From positions 12,180,255-12,244,254 of the forward strand of contig CM039466.1 in NCBI GenBank assembly GCA_022414725.1: 64,000 bases of DNA, given 5' to 3'. Within the stretch, counting starts at the first letter, position 1. The number at the start of each line of letters is the position of its first letter. A program made the position numbers and the translations under genes. This document shows, piece after piece, positions 20,150 to 31,361 of this stretch. Source of the DNA: Microglena sp. YARC (lineage: Eukaryota; Chlorophyta; Chlorophyceae; Chlamydomonadales; Chlamydomonadaceae). Under the pieces are notes generated by a model. It made no database searches. It was not told the origin of the DNA and worked only from the letters and a program-made list of their open reading frames with translations.

Positions 20150-21285
20150 GACATTCTACCTACAAATTTAGTAGTTATGAAATCGCAGGACAATTTGGTG
20201 GGAAGAGCACCTCGACCAGCGACCTACTAACAACTAATTTAGGGGGCAGTGACCCTTCACCACAAGCACCCACTAATTTAGGGGGTAGTTGACCCCCACC
20301 AGCAAGCAACAACTAATTTAGGGGGTAGTAACCCTCCACCAGGAACCAACAACTAATTTAGGGGGTAGTTACCCTTCACCTACACCACCCACTAATTTAG
20401 GGGGTAGTTACCCCTCACCAGCAACCACCCACTAATTTAGGGGGTAGTGCCCCCCCACCAGCAAGCACCCACTAATTTAGGGGGTAGTTACCCCACCAGC
20501 AAGCAACAACTAATTTAGGGGGTAGTAACCCTCCACCAGGAACCAACAACTAATTTAGGGGGTAGTTACCCTCCACCTACACCACCCACTAATTTAGGGG
20601 GTAGTGATCCCCCACCAGCAAGCACCCACTAATTTAGGGGGTAGTGACCCCTCACCAGCAAGCACCCACTAATTTAGGGGGTAGTTACCCCCCACCAGCA
20701 AGCAACAACTAATTTAGGGGGTAGTTACACCCCACCAGCAACCACCCACAAAATTAGTAGGAAGTGACCCTCCACCAGCAACCACCCACTAATTTAGGGT
20801 GTAATTACCACCCACCAGGAACCACCCACAAATTTAGGGGGTAGTTACCCACCACCAGCAAGCACCCACTAATTTAGGGGGTAGTGACCCTCACCAGCAA
20901 CCACCCACTAATTTAGGGGGTAGTTACCCACCACCAGCAAGCACTCACTAATCTAGAGGGTAGTGCGTGACCCCTCACCAGCAAGCACCCACTAATTTAG
21001 GGGGTAGCTATCCCCCACCAGCAACCACCCACTAATTTAGAGGGTAGTTACCCCCCACCAGCAACCAACAACTAATTTAGGGGGAAGTTACCCTCCACCA
21101 GCAACCACCCCCTAATTTAGGGGGTAGAAACCCCCCACTTACAACCACCCAATCATTTACGGGGTAGTCACCCCCCACCAACAACCAACAACTAATTTAG
21201 TGGGTAGTTACCCCCCACCAGCAAGCACCTACTAATTTAGGGGGTAGTGACCCCCCACCAGCAAGGACCCCCTAATTTAGGGAAG
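20150..21285 (+). repeat. Left-arm array of ACTAATTTAGGGGGTAGT units
   Basis: About 27 units of roughly 40 bp (ccaccagcaagcacccactaatttagggggtagt). Each carries one TTTAGGG word. The mirror array is at 27300-28030. Confidence 0.9.
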
Positions 21286-21735
21286 TTTAGTCTACTTCTC
21301 TTCTATGCGTACTGCCCACGAGGGCCCTCGGCAGACAGATAGAGGGCAGTACGCATCAAGTGTAACGCTATCGTAGTGCGCCCCCTCACCTGTACAGGTT
21401 CGACCGTTTTTGTTTCTGCTTTTCGAATTCGCCTTCATATTTCTTTTCCTCCGAACTACCTTTTCTGTTTCTTCGCGAAACGATTTTCTTCCTGCTGTAT
21501 GCTGTGTTCCTTGTTCCCTTTCTGGGAGTTTGGGTATCCATGGCTTGGGAGAACCTTCCAGACCCGCCATCGCCCGTTCGCCAGGGGGCAGCGTCCGCTA
21601 CGTCTGATGCACGTACACGTCGCAAGGAACAGAGGATCGTTCTCCGAGCCATCTTTTCAATTCCAAGATGAACAGGGTGGCGCGGAATCGTTCTTCTCGT
21701 GTGATACTGAATATGAGCCCTGGTGATCACACTGG
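21286..21735 (+). repeat. Left inner inverted block (430 bp)
   Basis: Near-identical reverse complement of 26857-27305. It includes a small inverted repeat of its own (gcgtactgcccacgagggccctcggcagac...gggcagtacgc). Frames are open on both strands: one of 116 codons on the plus strand and one of 92 codons on the minus strand, the latter basic and lysine-rich. Either could be coding or neither. Confidence 0.8.
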
Positions 21736-21850
21736 CCCCACAGCATCGAATGCTGCTCCCCATGCTGCTCCCCATCACGCATGCACATAGACATCCCTTC
21801 CCCATGCTGCTCCCCGTGCTGCTGCTCCCATCGACACACATGCACATGAA
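21736..21850 (+). repeat. Left copy of the CATGCTGCTCCCC minisatellite
   Basis: Two to three units of ccatgctgctcccc...acacatgcacat, the mirror of the longer array at 26522-26840. The arms have diverged in copy number here. Confidence 0.7.
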
Positions 21851-23008
21851 CAAACACACACACACACACATATACACATGCACACATCACACAGACGCAC
21901 TCACACACGCACACACACACACACGCACACACAAACACACACACACGGACACATACACACACACACATGCACACACACACACACACACTCAGACACTCAC
22001 ACATACACACACAAACGCACACACACGGATACACACACACGCACACACACATGCATACACACACATACATACATACATACACACACATACACACACATAC
22101 ACACGCAAACACGCATACGCATACACACACGCACAAACAAACAAACACACACACACATACACATACACATACTCGCACACACACACAGATACACAGACAC
22201 ATACACACACACACGCAAACACGCACGCACACACACACGCACGCACACACACACACGCACGCACACACACATACACAAACACGCACACATGCACTCAGGC
22301 ACACCCACACATACACACCCACACATACACACACACTCACACACACACACACTCACACACACACACACACACACACATACACATGCCCATACCCGCACAC
22401 ACACACACACATACACACACACGCACGCACACACACATACATACACACGCACACACACGCACACATGCACTCAGGCACACTCACACATACACACCCACAC
22501 ATACACACACATACACACACAAACAAACAAACAAACAAACACGCACACACATACATCTACACACACACGCACGCACACATGCACAAAGACACACACACAC
22601 ACGCACACGCACACAAACGCACACACGCACTCAGACGCGCACACACACGAACACATGCGCACACACATGCACACACATACACATGCACTTAGACACATAC
22701 ATACACACACGCACACACACATGTACACACACATGCACCACAAACACACGCACACACACACATACACACACACGCAAATAAGCACACACACATACACACT
22801 CATATACACACGGGCACACCCACACGCACACACACACAAGCACACACACACCCAACCCCGGCCCCCACATAGACACACCCACACGCACACTCTCTCTCAC
22901 ACACACACACATACACGCACATGCACACATACACACACACAATCACGCACACACCCACGCATACACACATGCAAACATGCACTCAGACACACACATACAC
23001 ACACACAG
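21851..23008 (+). repeat. CA-rich microsatellite, 1.16 kb
   Basis: Continuous (CA)n with TACA, GCA and AAACA interruptions. Long open frames in all directions are THTHTH or VCVCVC artefacts. Mirror of the TG tract at 25676-26522. Confidence 0.93.
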
Positions 23009-23124
23009 AGCAAGCTTCCAAACCTCACCGAATCTTATCTCTTTGTGGTGAAGTTTTTATGTGGCAACGTTTATGAACCACCCCTGATCTAGCAACCCCT
23101 ATAATTGAAGATAAAAGTAAGAGG

Positions 23125-23505
23125 ATGTTGTTTGGTGTCCCCCCTCCCTGGTCCACGCATGAAGTAGACTCAGAGTTAGAAGGGAACACATTGTTTCATG
23201 GTAGGCTATACCTTATGGCTCTGGCCGATCGGCAGAGGTTTTTTGAGGAGGAGCTTTTGCTCAGAATTGAGAAGGCACGGTTCACCCGCAGGCTGTCCAT
23301 TCGTGTAACCCAGATAGAGGCTGCCCTGCAGGCACTGCCTGGGGGGGACAATTTAGCCCTTCAGGCAATAGGAGACCTTAGGATGTTGGTGTTGCAAGGT
23401 GATGAGGGTATTCAGGCATTTCTTGACAACACGGAAGGCCTCACTGGCGGAGTACAAGCTGCACTAGCGCATCACCTTAGCTTGGCAAAGAGAGCGCTCC
23501 TCTAG
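23125..23505 (+). CDS. Unrecognised 126-residue ORF in the fold-back core
   Basis: ATG 23125 to TAG 23503-23505, with an in-frame TGA upstream at 23074-23076, so the frame is self-contained. Unlike other frames in the window it has mixed, protein-like composition. After MLFGVPPPWS comes a charged amphipathic stretch (LADRQRFFEEELLLRIEKAR, then RRLSIRVTQIEAALQAL) likely to form helices or a short coiled coil, then GDLRMLVLQGDEGIQAFL and a helical end HHLSLAKRALL. No transmembrane segment, zinc ligands or catalytic motif. It could be the product of the element, a captured host exon, or a degenerate remnant. No family recognised. Confidence 0.5.
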   Translation: MLFGVPPPWSTHEVDSELEGNTLFHGRLYLMALADRQRFFEEELLLRIEKARFTRRLSIRVTQIEAALQALPGGDNLALQAIGDLRMLVLQGDEGIQAFLDNTEGLTGGVQAALAHHLSLAKRALL

Positions 23506-23689
23506 GCAGGAGCTCGGCTGCAACGCACTCCAAGACCAACTTGTGACTAGTTAGGCATGTCCTTTGTTGGGTTGGCGATGGGCGTATATGTATGAATATA
23601 CAGACTAGTGCAACTTGGTGGGGGCTAGTGCAGCCCTGTGTATAGCCTCCTGGTGCAGCCTGGTGTGGGGCACATGGTACGTCCAAGTC

Positions 23690-24180
23690 CAGAACTTTTT
23701 GTTTTATGTGCTACAAAGTGTGCTGGAATTGATTTGCACGGAGTGTGCTGGACTGGTTCAGCATGACTCAGTGTAAGCCTAATTCGGCATTGCGTGTGAT
23801 CTCTTTTATTATCGCTGAGTGTGTTTGCTTTGATTTTCAATGGGGTTGCTAGACTTGTTTAGCACTGAGAGTGCTTGCTTAAATGAGCCCGGTTTGGGTT
23901 AGCTTTGATTACCTCTGTTACTGCAGCTCATGATTAGCATTGGGTGCGCTTTCCTTGATTATCATTAAGCGTGTTTTCTTGGATTAGCACCAAGAGACTG
24001 CTTTGTTTTGCTTGGATTAGCAATGAGAGTGCTTGCTTGAACTGAGTGCGCATGTCTTGATTAGCACGGGGTGTGCTAGCTTGGATTAGCACTTCCTTAC
24101 TTAATTAGCACTGAGAAGTGCTTGCTTGGATTGGCCCTGAGCTTCCATGTATTGATTAGCATTGGTTACATGTTCAGAGC
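23690..24180. repeat. Degenerate TTGATTAGCACTGAG repeats
   Basis: About fifteen loose 25-35 bp units around gattagcactgagagtgcttgcttg. No ORF. Confidence 0.65.
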
Positions 24181-24327
24181 GTGTGGTAATTGGGTCCTAT
24201 AGTCTGCCCAGGGCTTCCTTTAAAGCCATGCTACAATTCAGTTCAAATCAGAACCAGCGGACTGGAAAACCAGAGCTAGTTGAAAAACATGTAACAATAA
24301 GGAAGTGTACTTCATATATTTGACCAT

Positions 24328-24965
24328 CCCGTAATTTAAACATGGTTTGCATAAGTCCGCAGCACCGATTCCATTACATCAGTTCCCGTATTTTAGACAT
24401 ACCGTAGTTGCAGAAGTCATCAGCATTGAATGCATAATATGAGTCCCCTTAATTTATACATTGTTAACAGGAGTCAGCAGCATTGATTCAATTATATCAG
24501 TTCCCGTTTTTAAGACGTAGGTTACAGGAGTCACCAGCATTAAATGCATTCTATGAGCCCCCGTAATTTAAACATGGGTTGCAGGAGTCAGCAGCATTTA
24601 TTCTATAACATGAGTTCCCGTAATTTAAACAAGGGTTGCAGGAGTCACCGGCATCGCTTCCATTACACTAGTCCCCGTAATTTAAACATATGTTGCAGGA
24701 GTCACCGGCATCGCTTCCATAACACCAGTCCCCATAATGTAATCATATGTTCCAAGAGTCTCCGTCATTGATTAGATAACACGAGTTCCCGTGTTTAAAA
24801 TATAGGTTACATGAATCTCCGTCATTGAATGCATAACATGAGTTCCCGTGTTTTAGACATGGGTTGCAGGAGTTACGGCATCGCTTCCATTACACCTATC
24901 CCCGTAATTTAGAAATAGGTTGCAAAAGTCTCAAGATTTAATTAAATAACACGGGTCACTCGTAG
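24328..24965. repeat. About ten 60-bp tandem repeats
   Basis: Units of cccgtaatttaaacatgggttgcaggagtcaccagcat...ataacatgagtt. The array is followed by a G-rich tract at 24985-25023. Confidence 0.85.
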
Positions 24966-25023
24966 ATTTACACAATCGAGATTGCGGGGGGTGGGGTGGG
25001 GTGTGTGTGTGGGGGGGGGGGGG

Positions 25024-25675
25024 TCCAATAATTATTAACCTGCAAAGGCTATCAGATTATACAGTACTTTCTACGAGCCAACTGCCTATATTCAAAGACA
25101 TTTAAGGAAGATTGAAACTGCCTTAGATCGGGTTGTAATTAGTCCTCAGCAAAGACATTTTAGTGTTGATAAAAGGTGACCCACCTCATAGGGTGGAATT
25201 CCTACCTCAATGTAAGGAATCAAAGCGACAATCCTCACGTAACATGTAGTTAAGCATACCATCCAGCCTAAATATATATGTCAAGGCTGGCACATCTCCG
25301 TTGGTGGAAATACATTAAGTTCACAGAAAGGCAGGCCAGCAAGGCAGCGATCTCCCACAAAGTTCATCCATACCAACTAAAAAATAACACCTGCACTACT
25401 AATGGATAGGTAGGGAAGCCTTTGAGGGACGTCCGCTGAATGCTTGTAGTCGCAGTAGTGTACTCAGTGTTGAGAACCTTCTCCATGGATTTCATGTCGG
25501 TGTTACTACATGCACCGTCCACCTACAGTACAACACAGATTAGTAACCAAACCATTTTGTTGTGTTTTCTCCCACTGTGTGTGTTTTTTGTGGGTGTTGG
25601 TGGGTAGGTTGTTGGTGGCATATACAGGTGTGGTGGCAGAGGCAGGTGTCGAACAAGCAGCCCTGCCAACACGCA
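25024..25675. other. Fold-back core, no gene recognised
   Basis: Unique-looking sequence with no supported ORF. At its right edge the gtgttttctcccactgtgtgtg stretch leads into the TG tract. Confidence 0.4.
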
Positions 25676-26522
25676 CGTGTGTGCGTGCGTGTGTGTTTGT
25701 TTGTGCGTGTGCGTGTGTGTATGTGTGTGTGTGCATGTTTGTGTGCGTGTGTGTGTGCATGTGTGTTTGCTTGTGTGTGTGTTTGCGGGTGTGCGTGTGT
25801 ATGTGGGTGTGTGCGTGTGTTTGTGGTGCAGGTGTGTGTACGTGTGTGTGTGTGTGTGTGATTCTGTGTGTGTGTCTGTGCGTGTGTGTGCTCGTGTGTG
25901 TATGTGTGTGTACGAAAGCATGTTTATGTGTGCGTGAATATGTGTCGGTGTGCATGTGTGCGTGTGTGTGTGTGCATGTGTGTGTGAGAGTGCGAGTGTA
26001 TGTGTGTGTATGTGTCTGTGCGTGTGTTTCTGTCTGAGTGTGTCAGAGTGCGTGTGTGCACGTGTGTGTATGCATGTGTGTGCGCGCGTTTGTTTGTGTG
26101 TGTCATTGTGTGTGTGTCTGTGTGTGTGTCTGTGTGTGTGTCTGTGCGTGTGTCTGTGTGTGTGCTTGTGTATGTATGTGTGTGTGCGTGGGCGTGTGCG
26201 CATGCATGTATGCATGTTTGCGTGTGTATGTGTGTTTGTGTGTGTGTGCGTGTGTGTGTGTGTGTACGTGTGTGTGTCTGAGTGCATGTGTGCGTGTGTG
26301 TACGTGTGTGTGTGTCTGGGCGTGTGTGTGCGTATGTGTGTGTATGAAAGCATTTTTATGTGTGAGTGTGTATGTGTCGGTGCGCATGTGTGCGTGTGTG
26401 TGTGCGTGTGTGTGTGACTTTGTGCATGTGCGTGTGCGTGTGTGTGTATGTGTGTTTGTGTGCGTGTGTGTGTGTGCGTGTGTGCGTATGCGTGTGTGTA
26501 TGTGTGTTCATGTGCAAGTGAG
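25676..26522 (+). repeat. TG-rich microsatellite, 0.85 kb
   Basis: Mirror of the CA tract at 21851-23008, but shorter. Internal duplications are visible (gtgtacgaaagcatgtttatgtgtg at about 25908, and a near copy at 26338). Confidence 0.92.
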
Positions 26523-26840
26523 TCGATGGTGAGCAGCATGGGGAGCAGCAAGGGGGGGAGGTGTTGATGTGCATGTGTGTCTATGGGGAGCAGCATGGGG
26601 AGGAGATGTCAATGTGCATGTGTGTCGATGGGGAGCAGCATGGGGAGCAGCATGGGGAGGAGATGTCAATGTGCATGTGTGTCGATGGGGAGCAGCATGG
26701 GGAGGAGATGTCAATGTGCATGCGTGTCGATGGGGAGCAGCATGGGGAGGAGATGTCCATGTGCATACGTGTCGATGGGGAGCAGCATGGGGAGGAGATG
26801 TCCATGAGCATGCGTGTCGATGGGGAGCAACATTTGATGC
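26523..26840 (+). repeat. GTCGATGGGGAGCAGCATGG minisatellite
   Basis: About seven units of 45-63 bp (gtcgatggggagcagcatggggaggagatgtcaatgtgcatgc). Expanded mirror of 21736-21850. Confidence 0.88.
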
Positions 26841-27305
26841 TTTGGGGGCAGTGTGATCACCAGGGCTCATATTCAGTATCACATGCGAAGAAAGATTCCG
26901 CGCCACCCTGTTCATCTTGGAATTGAAAAGATGACTCGGAGAACGATCCTCTGTTCCTGCGACGCGTACGTGCATCAGACGTAGCGGACGCTGCCCCTGG
27001 CGAACGAGCGATGGCGGGTCTGGAAGGTTCTCCAAGCCATGGATACCCAAACTCCCAGAAAGGGAACAAGGAACACAGCATACAGCAGGAAGAAAATCGT
27101 TTCGCGAAGAAACAGAAAAGGTAGTTCGGAGGAAAAGAAATATGAAGGCGAATTCGAAAAGCAGAAATGAAAACGGTCGAACCTGTACAGGTGAGGGGGC
27201 GCACTACGATAGCGTTACATTTGATGCGTACTGCCCTCTGTCTGTCTGCCGAGGGCCCTCGTGGGCAATACGCATAGAAGAGAAGTAGACTTAACTTCCC
27301 TAAAT
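26841..27305 (-). repeat. Right inner inverted block
   Basis: Reverse complement of 21286-21735 with few changes. The minus-strand frame 26857-27333 (158 codons) corresponds to the plus-strand frame of the left arm and also ends DTEYEPW, though the middles differ by frameshift. Because the arms are nearly identical, this does not prove coding. Confidence 0.8.
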
Positions 27306-28030
27306 TAGGGGGTCCTTGCTGGTGGGGGGTCACTACCCCCTAAATTAGTAGGTGCTTGCTGGTGGGGGGTAACTACCCACTAAATTAGTTGTTGGTTGTT
27401 GGTGGGGGGTGACTACCCCCTAAATGATTGGGTGGTTGTAAGTGGGGGGTAACTACCCCCTAAATTAGGGGGTGGTTGCTGGTGGAGGGTAACTTCCCCC
27501 TAAATTAGTTTTTGGTTGTTGTTGGGGGTTAATAACCCCCTAAATTAGTGGGTGCTTGTTGGTGGGGGGTAGCTACCCCCTAAATTAGTGGGTGCTTGCT
27601 GGTGAGGGGTCACTACCCCCTAAATTAGTGGGTGCTTGTTGGTGGGGGGTAGCTACCCCCTAAATTAGTGGGTGGTTGCTGGTGAGGGTCACTACCCCCT
27701 AAATTAGTGGGTGCTTGCTGGTGGGGGGTCACTACCCCCTAAATTAGTGGGTGCTTGTTGTTGGTGGGTAACTACCCCCTGAATTAGTGGGTGCTTGCTG
27801 GTGAGGGGTCACTACCCCTCAAATTAGTGGGTGGTTGCTGGTGGGTGGTAACTACCCCCTAAATTAGTTGTCGGTTGCTGATGAAGGGTAACTACCCACT
27901 AAATTAGTTGTTGGTTGCTGTTGGGGGGTAACTACCCTCTAAATTAGTTGTTGGTTGCTGGTGATGGGTCTCTACCCACTAAATTTGTGGGTGGTTGCTG
28001 GTCGAGGTGCCCTGCCCACCGAATTGTCCT
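27306..28030 (-). repeat. Right-arm array of ACTACCCCCTAAATTAGTGG units
   Basis: About 18 units, the inverse of the left-arm array, but shorter by roughly 400 bp. Confidence 0.9.
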
Positions 28031-28118
28031 GCGATTTCATAACTACTAAATTTTGTGGGTAGAATTTCATAACTACTAAATTTGGGGGTAGCTTATCGAA
28101 CAACCTAGTTGGTCATTT

Positions 28119-29025
28119 GGTACGCACCATGGGCCTGAATGCTACGGCTCAAGCCGGGTCAAGCGCGTAGCGCGTGAGCACTCCCTGCCCTGGTGGGAGT
28201 CTCTGCTGCAGACGCGTCCCACCAGAGATCCATCAGACGCGTGGACGGTGGTTTCGGCGCAGGTTCCATGGTTTCGGTACGGGTCGTTCGTTACTCGACG
28301 CATGCATGCGCGCATGTCAACATATGAGATACGTGCTGCGTAGGCCTGTGAGAGCGTTTTGGTCGAAAATCCTTTCAGACTGTTTCAGATGAAATCAAAT
28401 GCGCACCCACATAGTTTCTTACAGGCCAAGAGAAAGTGGAAATGCTTTGGACTTAATTGTCAATGTTACTACCGAAGACGGTGGGTAGCCGAATTGCTGG
28501 CTGGAGCCATATAACCGAGTTAAAGTTCAAGTTAATGTAAGTGCAGCAAACGGTGAACCCTGAGCATACTGGAGTCATGTAACCAACTAACCAAGTTTTA
28601 AAATCCATGTTAGCCTCAAAGAGATGTATGGGTTCATTAAATTTACATACGCATCATAGCCAGTCCTGGCCTCATTATGGAGACCCTCTGGACACCCGAT
28701 AATCAAAAGGGGATTAAATTCGAAAAACTAAAACATGGATACATGAATCACTATCCCATGAACCTAACTGTTGTGACACTTGCCATGCAGTAAACCGGGG
28801 GTACCCCACAATGAACACGAAAATCAGATCTGACAAACACGCACATCGTCAAGAAGTTGCCTAATGATACATTTGAATTCATAATTTGGGATGAAGGATT
28901 AAGTGCAAGAGGACGACATGCTAGATAGCAGCAACACCCTTTCAAGGATCTCGACAAGTTTCATCTAGAAGCAGTAAGCAGTCTAAGAACGCTAGAAAAA
29001 GGAATTGCACCCTTTCTGGATCTGG
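28119..29025. other. No gene supported; family E copy
   Basis: Contains an inverted family E/ggctggagccat core at 28455-28535. No credible ORF. Confidence 0.4.
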
Positions 29026-29029
29026 CTAA

Positions 29030-29470
29030 TTCACAGAGCCCCACATGGGTATCAAACTGTTTCTAACTGTTGGCTATCGGTATTCACAGAGCCCCACATC
29101 GGTATCAAACTGTTTCTAACTGTTGGCTATCGGTATCAAACTGTTTCTAACTGTTGGCTATTGGCGCAGCTGAGCTAGGGAATCTGGCTTATACACGGAT
29201 ACTCAGAAGCTGGCATATACACGGATTATTAGAAGATGGCATATTCATGGAGCCACACATCAATACCAAACATTCATTAGCTATAGTGGCGCAGCCGAGC
29301 TAGGAAACCTGGCATATCTACAGGTACTCAGAAGCTAACATATTCACAGAGCCAAACATCGATATCAAACTGTCATTAGATGTTGGCACATCTGAGCTAG
29401 GGAATCTGGCATATTAACAGAGCCAAACATAAGAGTCAAACTATCAGGTATTGGCGCAGCTGAGCTATAG
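29030..29470. repeat. CACAGAGCC/GGTATCAAACTG repeats
   Basis: Seven or so imperfect units of 50-70 bp (cacagagccccacatcggtatcaaactgtttctaactgttggc...gcagctgagctagggaatctggc). Confidence 0.8.
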
Positions 29471-29726
29471 AGGTACACTTGATTTCCGCTACCGGACAGC
29501 TGCAAAACCTGCAGTCGCTTTTTCAGAATGCCAACAATGCAAAAGGATGACCTATCCACCAGTACCGCTTGTACTACGTGCCGCCCTCGTTATACAAATT
29601 CGTGGCAAGCTGCTAAGGATGAGCTCAATACTCCAAGTCATCACCGTAAGGTTGGTAGTACTGTGAGCACAGACAAGGGGGAGTGCATGTTAGGACATGT
29701 TGAAAGGACAAGTGTGTAAGGATGCA

Positions 29727-29930
29727 ATCCCTGTTCAACAAATGGCTCAATGGCAGAGCTCCTTGAACGACATAGGTGCCGGGTTTGAATCCCCGCGGGT
29801 GTGCTTAAGTGTTCGCGGTCGCTGTCAACCGCCATGGTAGCTTTGTCCAGGTAAAGTAGCAGCCCGTTCCCTACCGCCATTAGACGGGGCTCTCTTAATA
29901 CCACGCCCCACCAGGCGTTATCATTACTTT
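29727..29930 (+). mobile_element. tRNA-derived SINE with perfect 11-bp duplication
   Basis: Flanked by GTAAGGATGCA at 29716-29726 and 29931-29941. Box A-like TGGCTCAATGG (29743-29753) and box B-like GGTTTGAATCC (29782-29792, one change from consensus) mark a Pol III head. The body (gtcaaccgccatggtag ... accaggcgttatcatta) is shared with the copies at 50079 and 54008. No ORF. The 11-bp duplication is typical of LINE-driven insertion. Confidence 0.88.
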
Positions 29931-29941
29931 GTAAGGATGCA

Positions 29942-30245
29942 GTGTGTAAGGAGGCACAGGACAAGCGTGTACTGATGCGCCACTTAGTATCCAACCAAAT
30001 TATACTTAATCTCAGGTCTTCATCCTCATTCAGGATGCGCCACTTAATTGCCAACCAAATTGTTCTTAATCTCAGGCAATATTCCTCATTCAGGATGACC
30101 CACTTAATATCCAACCAAAGCGTACTTAATCTCAGGTTTCGGACGAAATGGTCATCCATGTGCAAAATGCATGTTTTATAGGATTTCATTCAGGATGAGC
30201 CACTCAATTTCCAACCAAATACTACTTTACCTCAGGTCCTCATTC
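29942..30245. repeat. 60-bp tandem repeats (GATGCGCCACTTAAT)
   Basis: Five imperfect units around caggatgcgccacttaattgccaaccaaattgttcttaatctcagg. Confidence 0.85.
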
Positions 30246-30340
30246 GCGTTCTGACAACTGTTTGGGCCCCAGATCATTGAGTGCTTGAGACCACAGACCC
30301 TCCTGGTTGCCCCTCCTCATATTATTACTTCGATTATTCG

Positions 30341-30516
30341 TAGGGAAAGGCTAAGTTAGTTAATATTAGTGAATGAATAATATTAGTGAATGTTAGATAA
30401 TATTAGACGGACCAGAATTGTGAATTTATTTGAAACACTATTATTATTATTGTGACACAACAATAATATTAGTTACTATTATTTTTCCAACCACTAATAT
30501 AAGTTGCCATTCCCTA
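30341..30516. mobile_element. hAT-type MITE, family H, copy 3
   Basis: Ends TAGGGAAAGGC and GTTGCCATTCCCTA. The flanks ATTATTCG (30333-30340) and ATTATTCA (30517-30524) match at 7 of 8 bases. The interior is made of AATATTAG words rather than the CATATGAT words of copies 1 and 2. Confidence 0.78.
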
Positions 30517-30524
30517 ATTATTCA

Positions 30525-30583
30525 AGGTTTGACTGGTCCCTTACTGCCTTTAGCCTAATTGGCTACCCCTGGACCAAGTGTAA
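30525..30583 (+). repeat. Dispersed repeat family B, 3' part
   Basis: gactggtcccttactgcctttagcctaattggctacccctggacc, abutting the MITE's right duplication. Confidence 0.55.
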
Positions 30584-30654
30584 TAAATCCAACCGTGGCT
30601 TTGCTGTAAAGAAATGATACACCGCTCCTACAGCAACGGGATAGTATGGAGTGG

Positions 30655-30976
30655 AAATTAGTTCCCGTTCTTCAGCAACTAACCCACCCTCACCGTGGGA
30701 CCAAACTTGGGTACATAAATGATGGGTATAGAAATGATGAGCACATAAATGATGGGTACAGTCATGAGGCCCCGTTTCTCAGCAACCCATCCATACCATG
30801 GGATCAAACTTGGGTATAGAAATGATGGGTACAGAAAGGTCGGTACAGAAAAGAGACCCAGATCGTCAGCAATCCATCCTCACCATCTGCATGGGACCAA
30901 ACTTGGGTATAGAAATGATGGGCACAGAATGGTCGGTACAGAAAAGAGACCCAGATCGTCAGCAACCTATCCTCAC
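30655..30976 (+). repeat. Repeats carrying the edge of the MVCPLC exon
   Basis: Three to four units of about 80-115 bp (cagatcgtcagcaacccatcctcaccatgggaccaaacttgggtatagaaatgatggg). The cctcaccatgggaccaagcttgg part is the end of the minus-strand exon at 30977 plus its splice donor, so the array copies an exon-intron border. Confidence 0.82.
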
Positions 30977-31204
30977 CATGGGACCAAGCTTGGGAGCCTT
31001 GGCAATAACTGGCTCGGGCAGACGTGCCACCCGGCCTGTCTTCTGACAGGTAACCTCTTCTGTGGTGTAAGCAGAGGGGGAAACTCTGTGGGCTCCATCA
31101 CGACTTCCCAGCCCCAGCTTCAGGGCAGCTACGCCACCAAAGGCAGCGGCAATGGCTGGAGCATTGGCAGTGATAGCAGCAGCAACGCACAATGGGCAGA
31201 CCAT
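30977..31204 (-). CDS. Exon 1 of an unrecognised MVCPLC protein, paralogue 2
   Basis: Minus-strand ATG at 31204-31202 opens 76 codons ending at a GTGAGG donor directly after KLGPM, at the same residue and phase as the paralogue at 19108-19326. Shared features: MVCPLC, AAAITANAP, AAFGGVAA, a second cysteine in CQKTGRV, and KAPxLxPM at the exon end. Differences are concentrated in third codon positions (for example in the AAAITANAP stretch), as expected for a constrained protein. The hydrophobic Ala/Gly stretch may be a membrane helix or transit sequence. Later exons are not identified; partial copies of the exon's last bases follow in the intron. Function unknown. Confidence 0.6.
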
Positions 31205-31311
31205 ATTGCTTGGAACTTGGGTTTGGAGGTAGAGAAGTGGGGGAACACCTGAACGAGGATAGTCAATGGAAGGGTGTGGGAGTCGGTTAGGGGATGGGAG
31301 TCGGTTTATCA

Positions 31312-31360
<49 letters not shown>
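31312..31360 (+). repeat. Poly-G run, 49 bases
   Basis: Longest homopolymer in the window, just upstream of the minus-strand MVCPLC start. On the minus strand it reads as C49. Length should be treated as approximate. Confidence 0.85.

Positions 31361-31361
<1 letters not shown>

Larger units (their letters stand above)
20107..28111. mobile_element. 8.0-kb fold-back transposon-like element
   Basis: Both ends begin CAACTAGGTTGTTCGATAAG, in opposite orientation, and stay matched for about 115 bp with few differences. The element is bracketed by a perfect 7-bp direct repeat GTCATTT (20100-20106 and 28112-28118), the mark of transposition. Each arm then has, in mirror order, a roughly 40-bp tandem array with TTTAGGG words, a 430-bp unique inverted block (21286-21730 with 26857-27300), a small minisatellite and a CA/TG tract. 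The core (23.0-25.7 kb) holds one good ORF (23125-23505) and two more tandem arrays. Long inverted arms containing tandem arrays plus a 7-bp duplication recall Foldback/Galileo elements (P superfamily). No transposase was recognised, so the class is inference. Confidence 0.75.

Noticed and set aside
21386..26596. Long THTHTH and CVCVCV frames
   Set aside because: CA/TG microsatellites read in different frames and strands.
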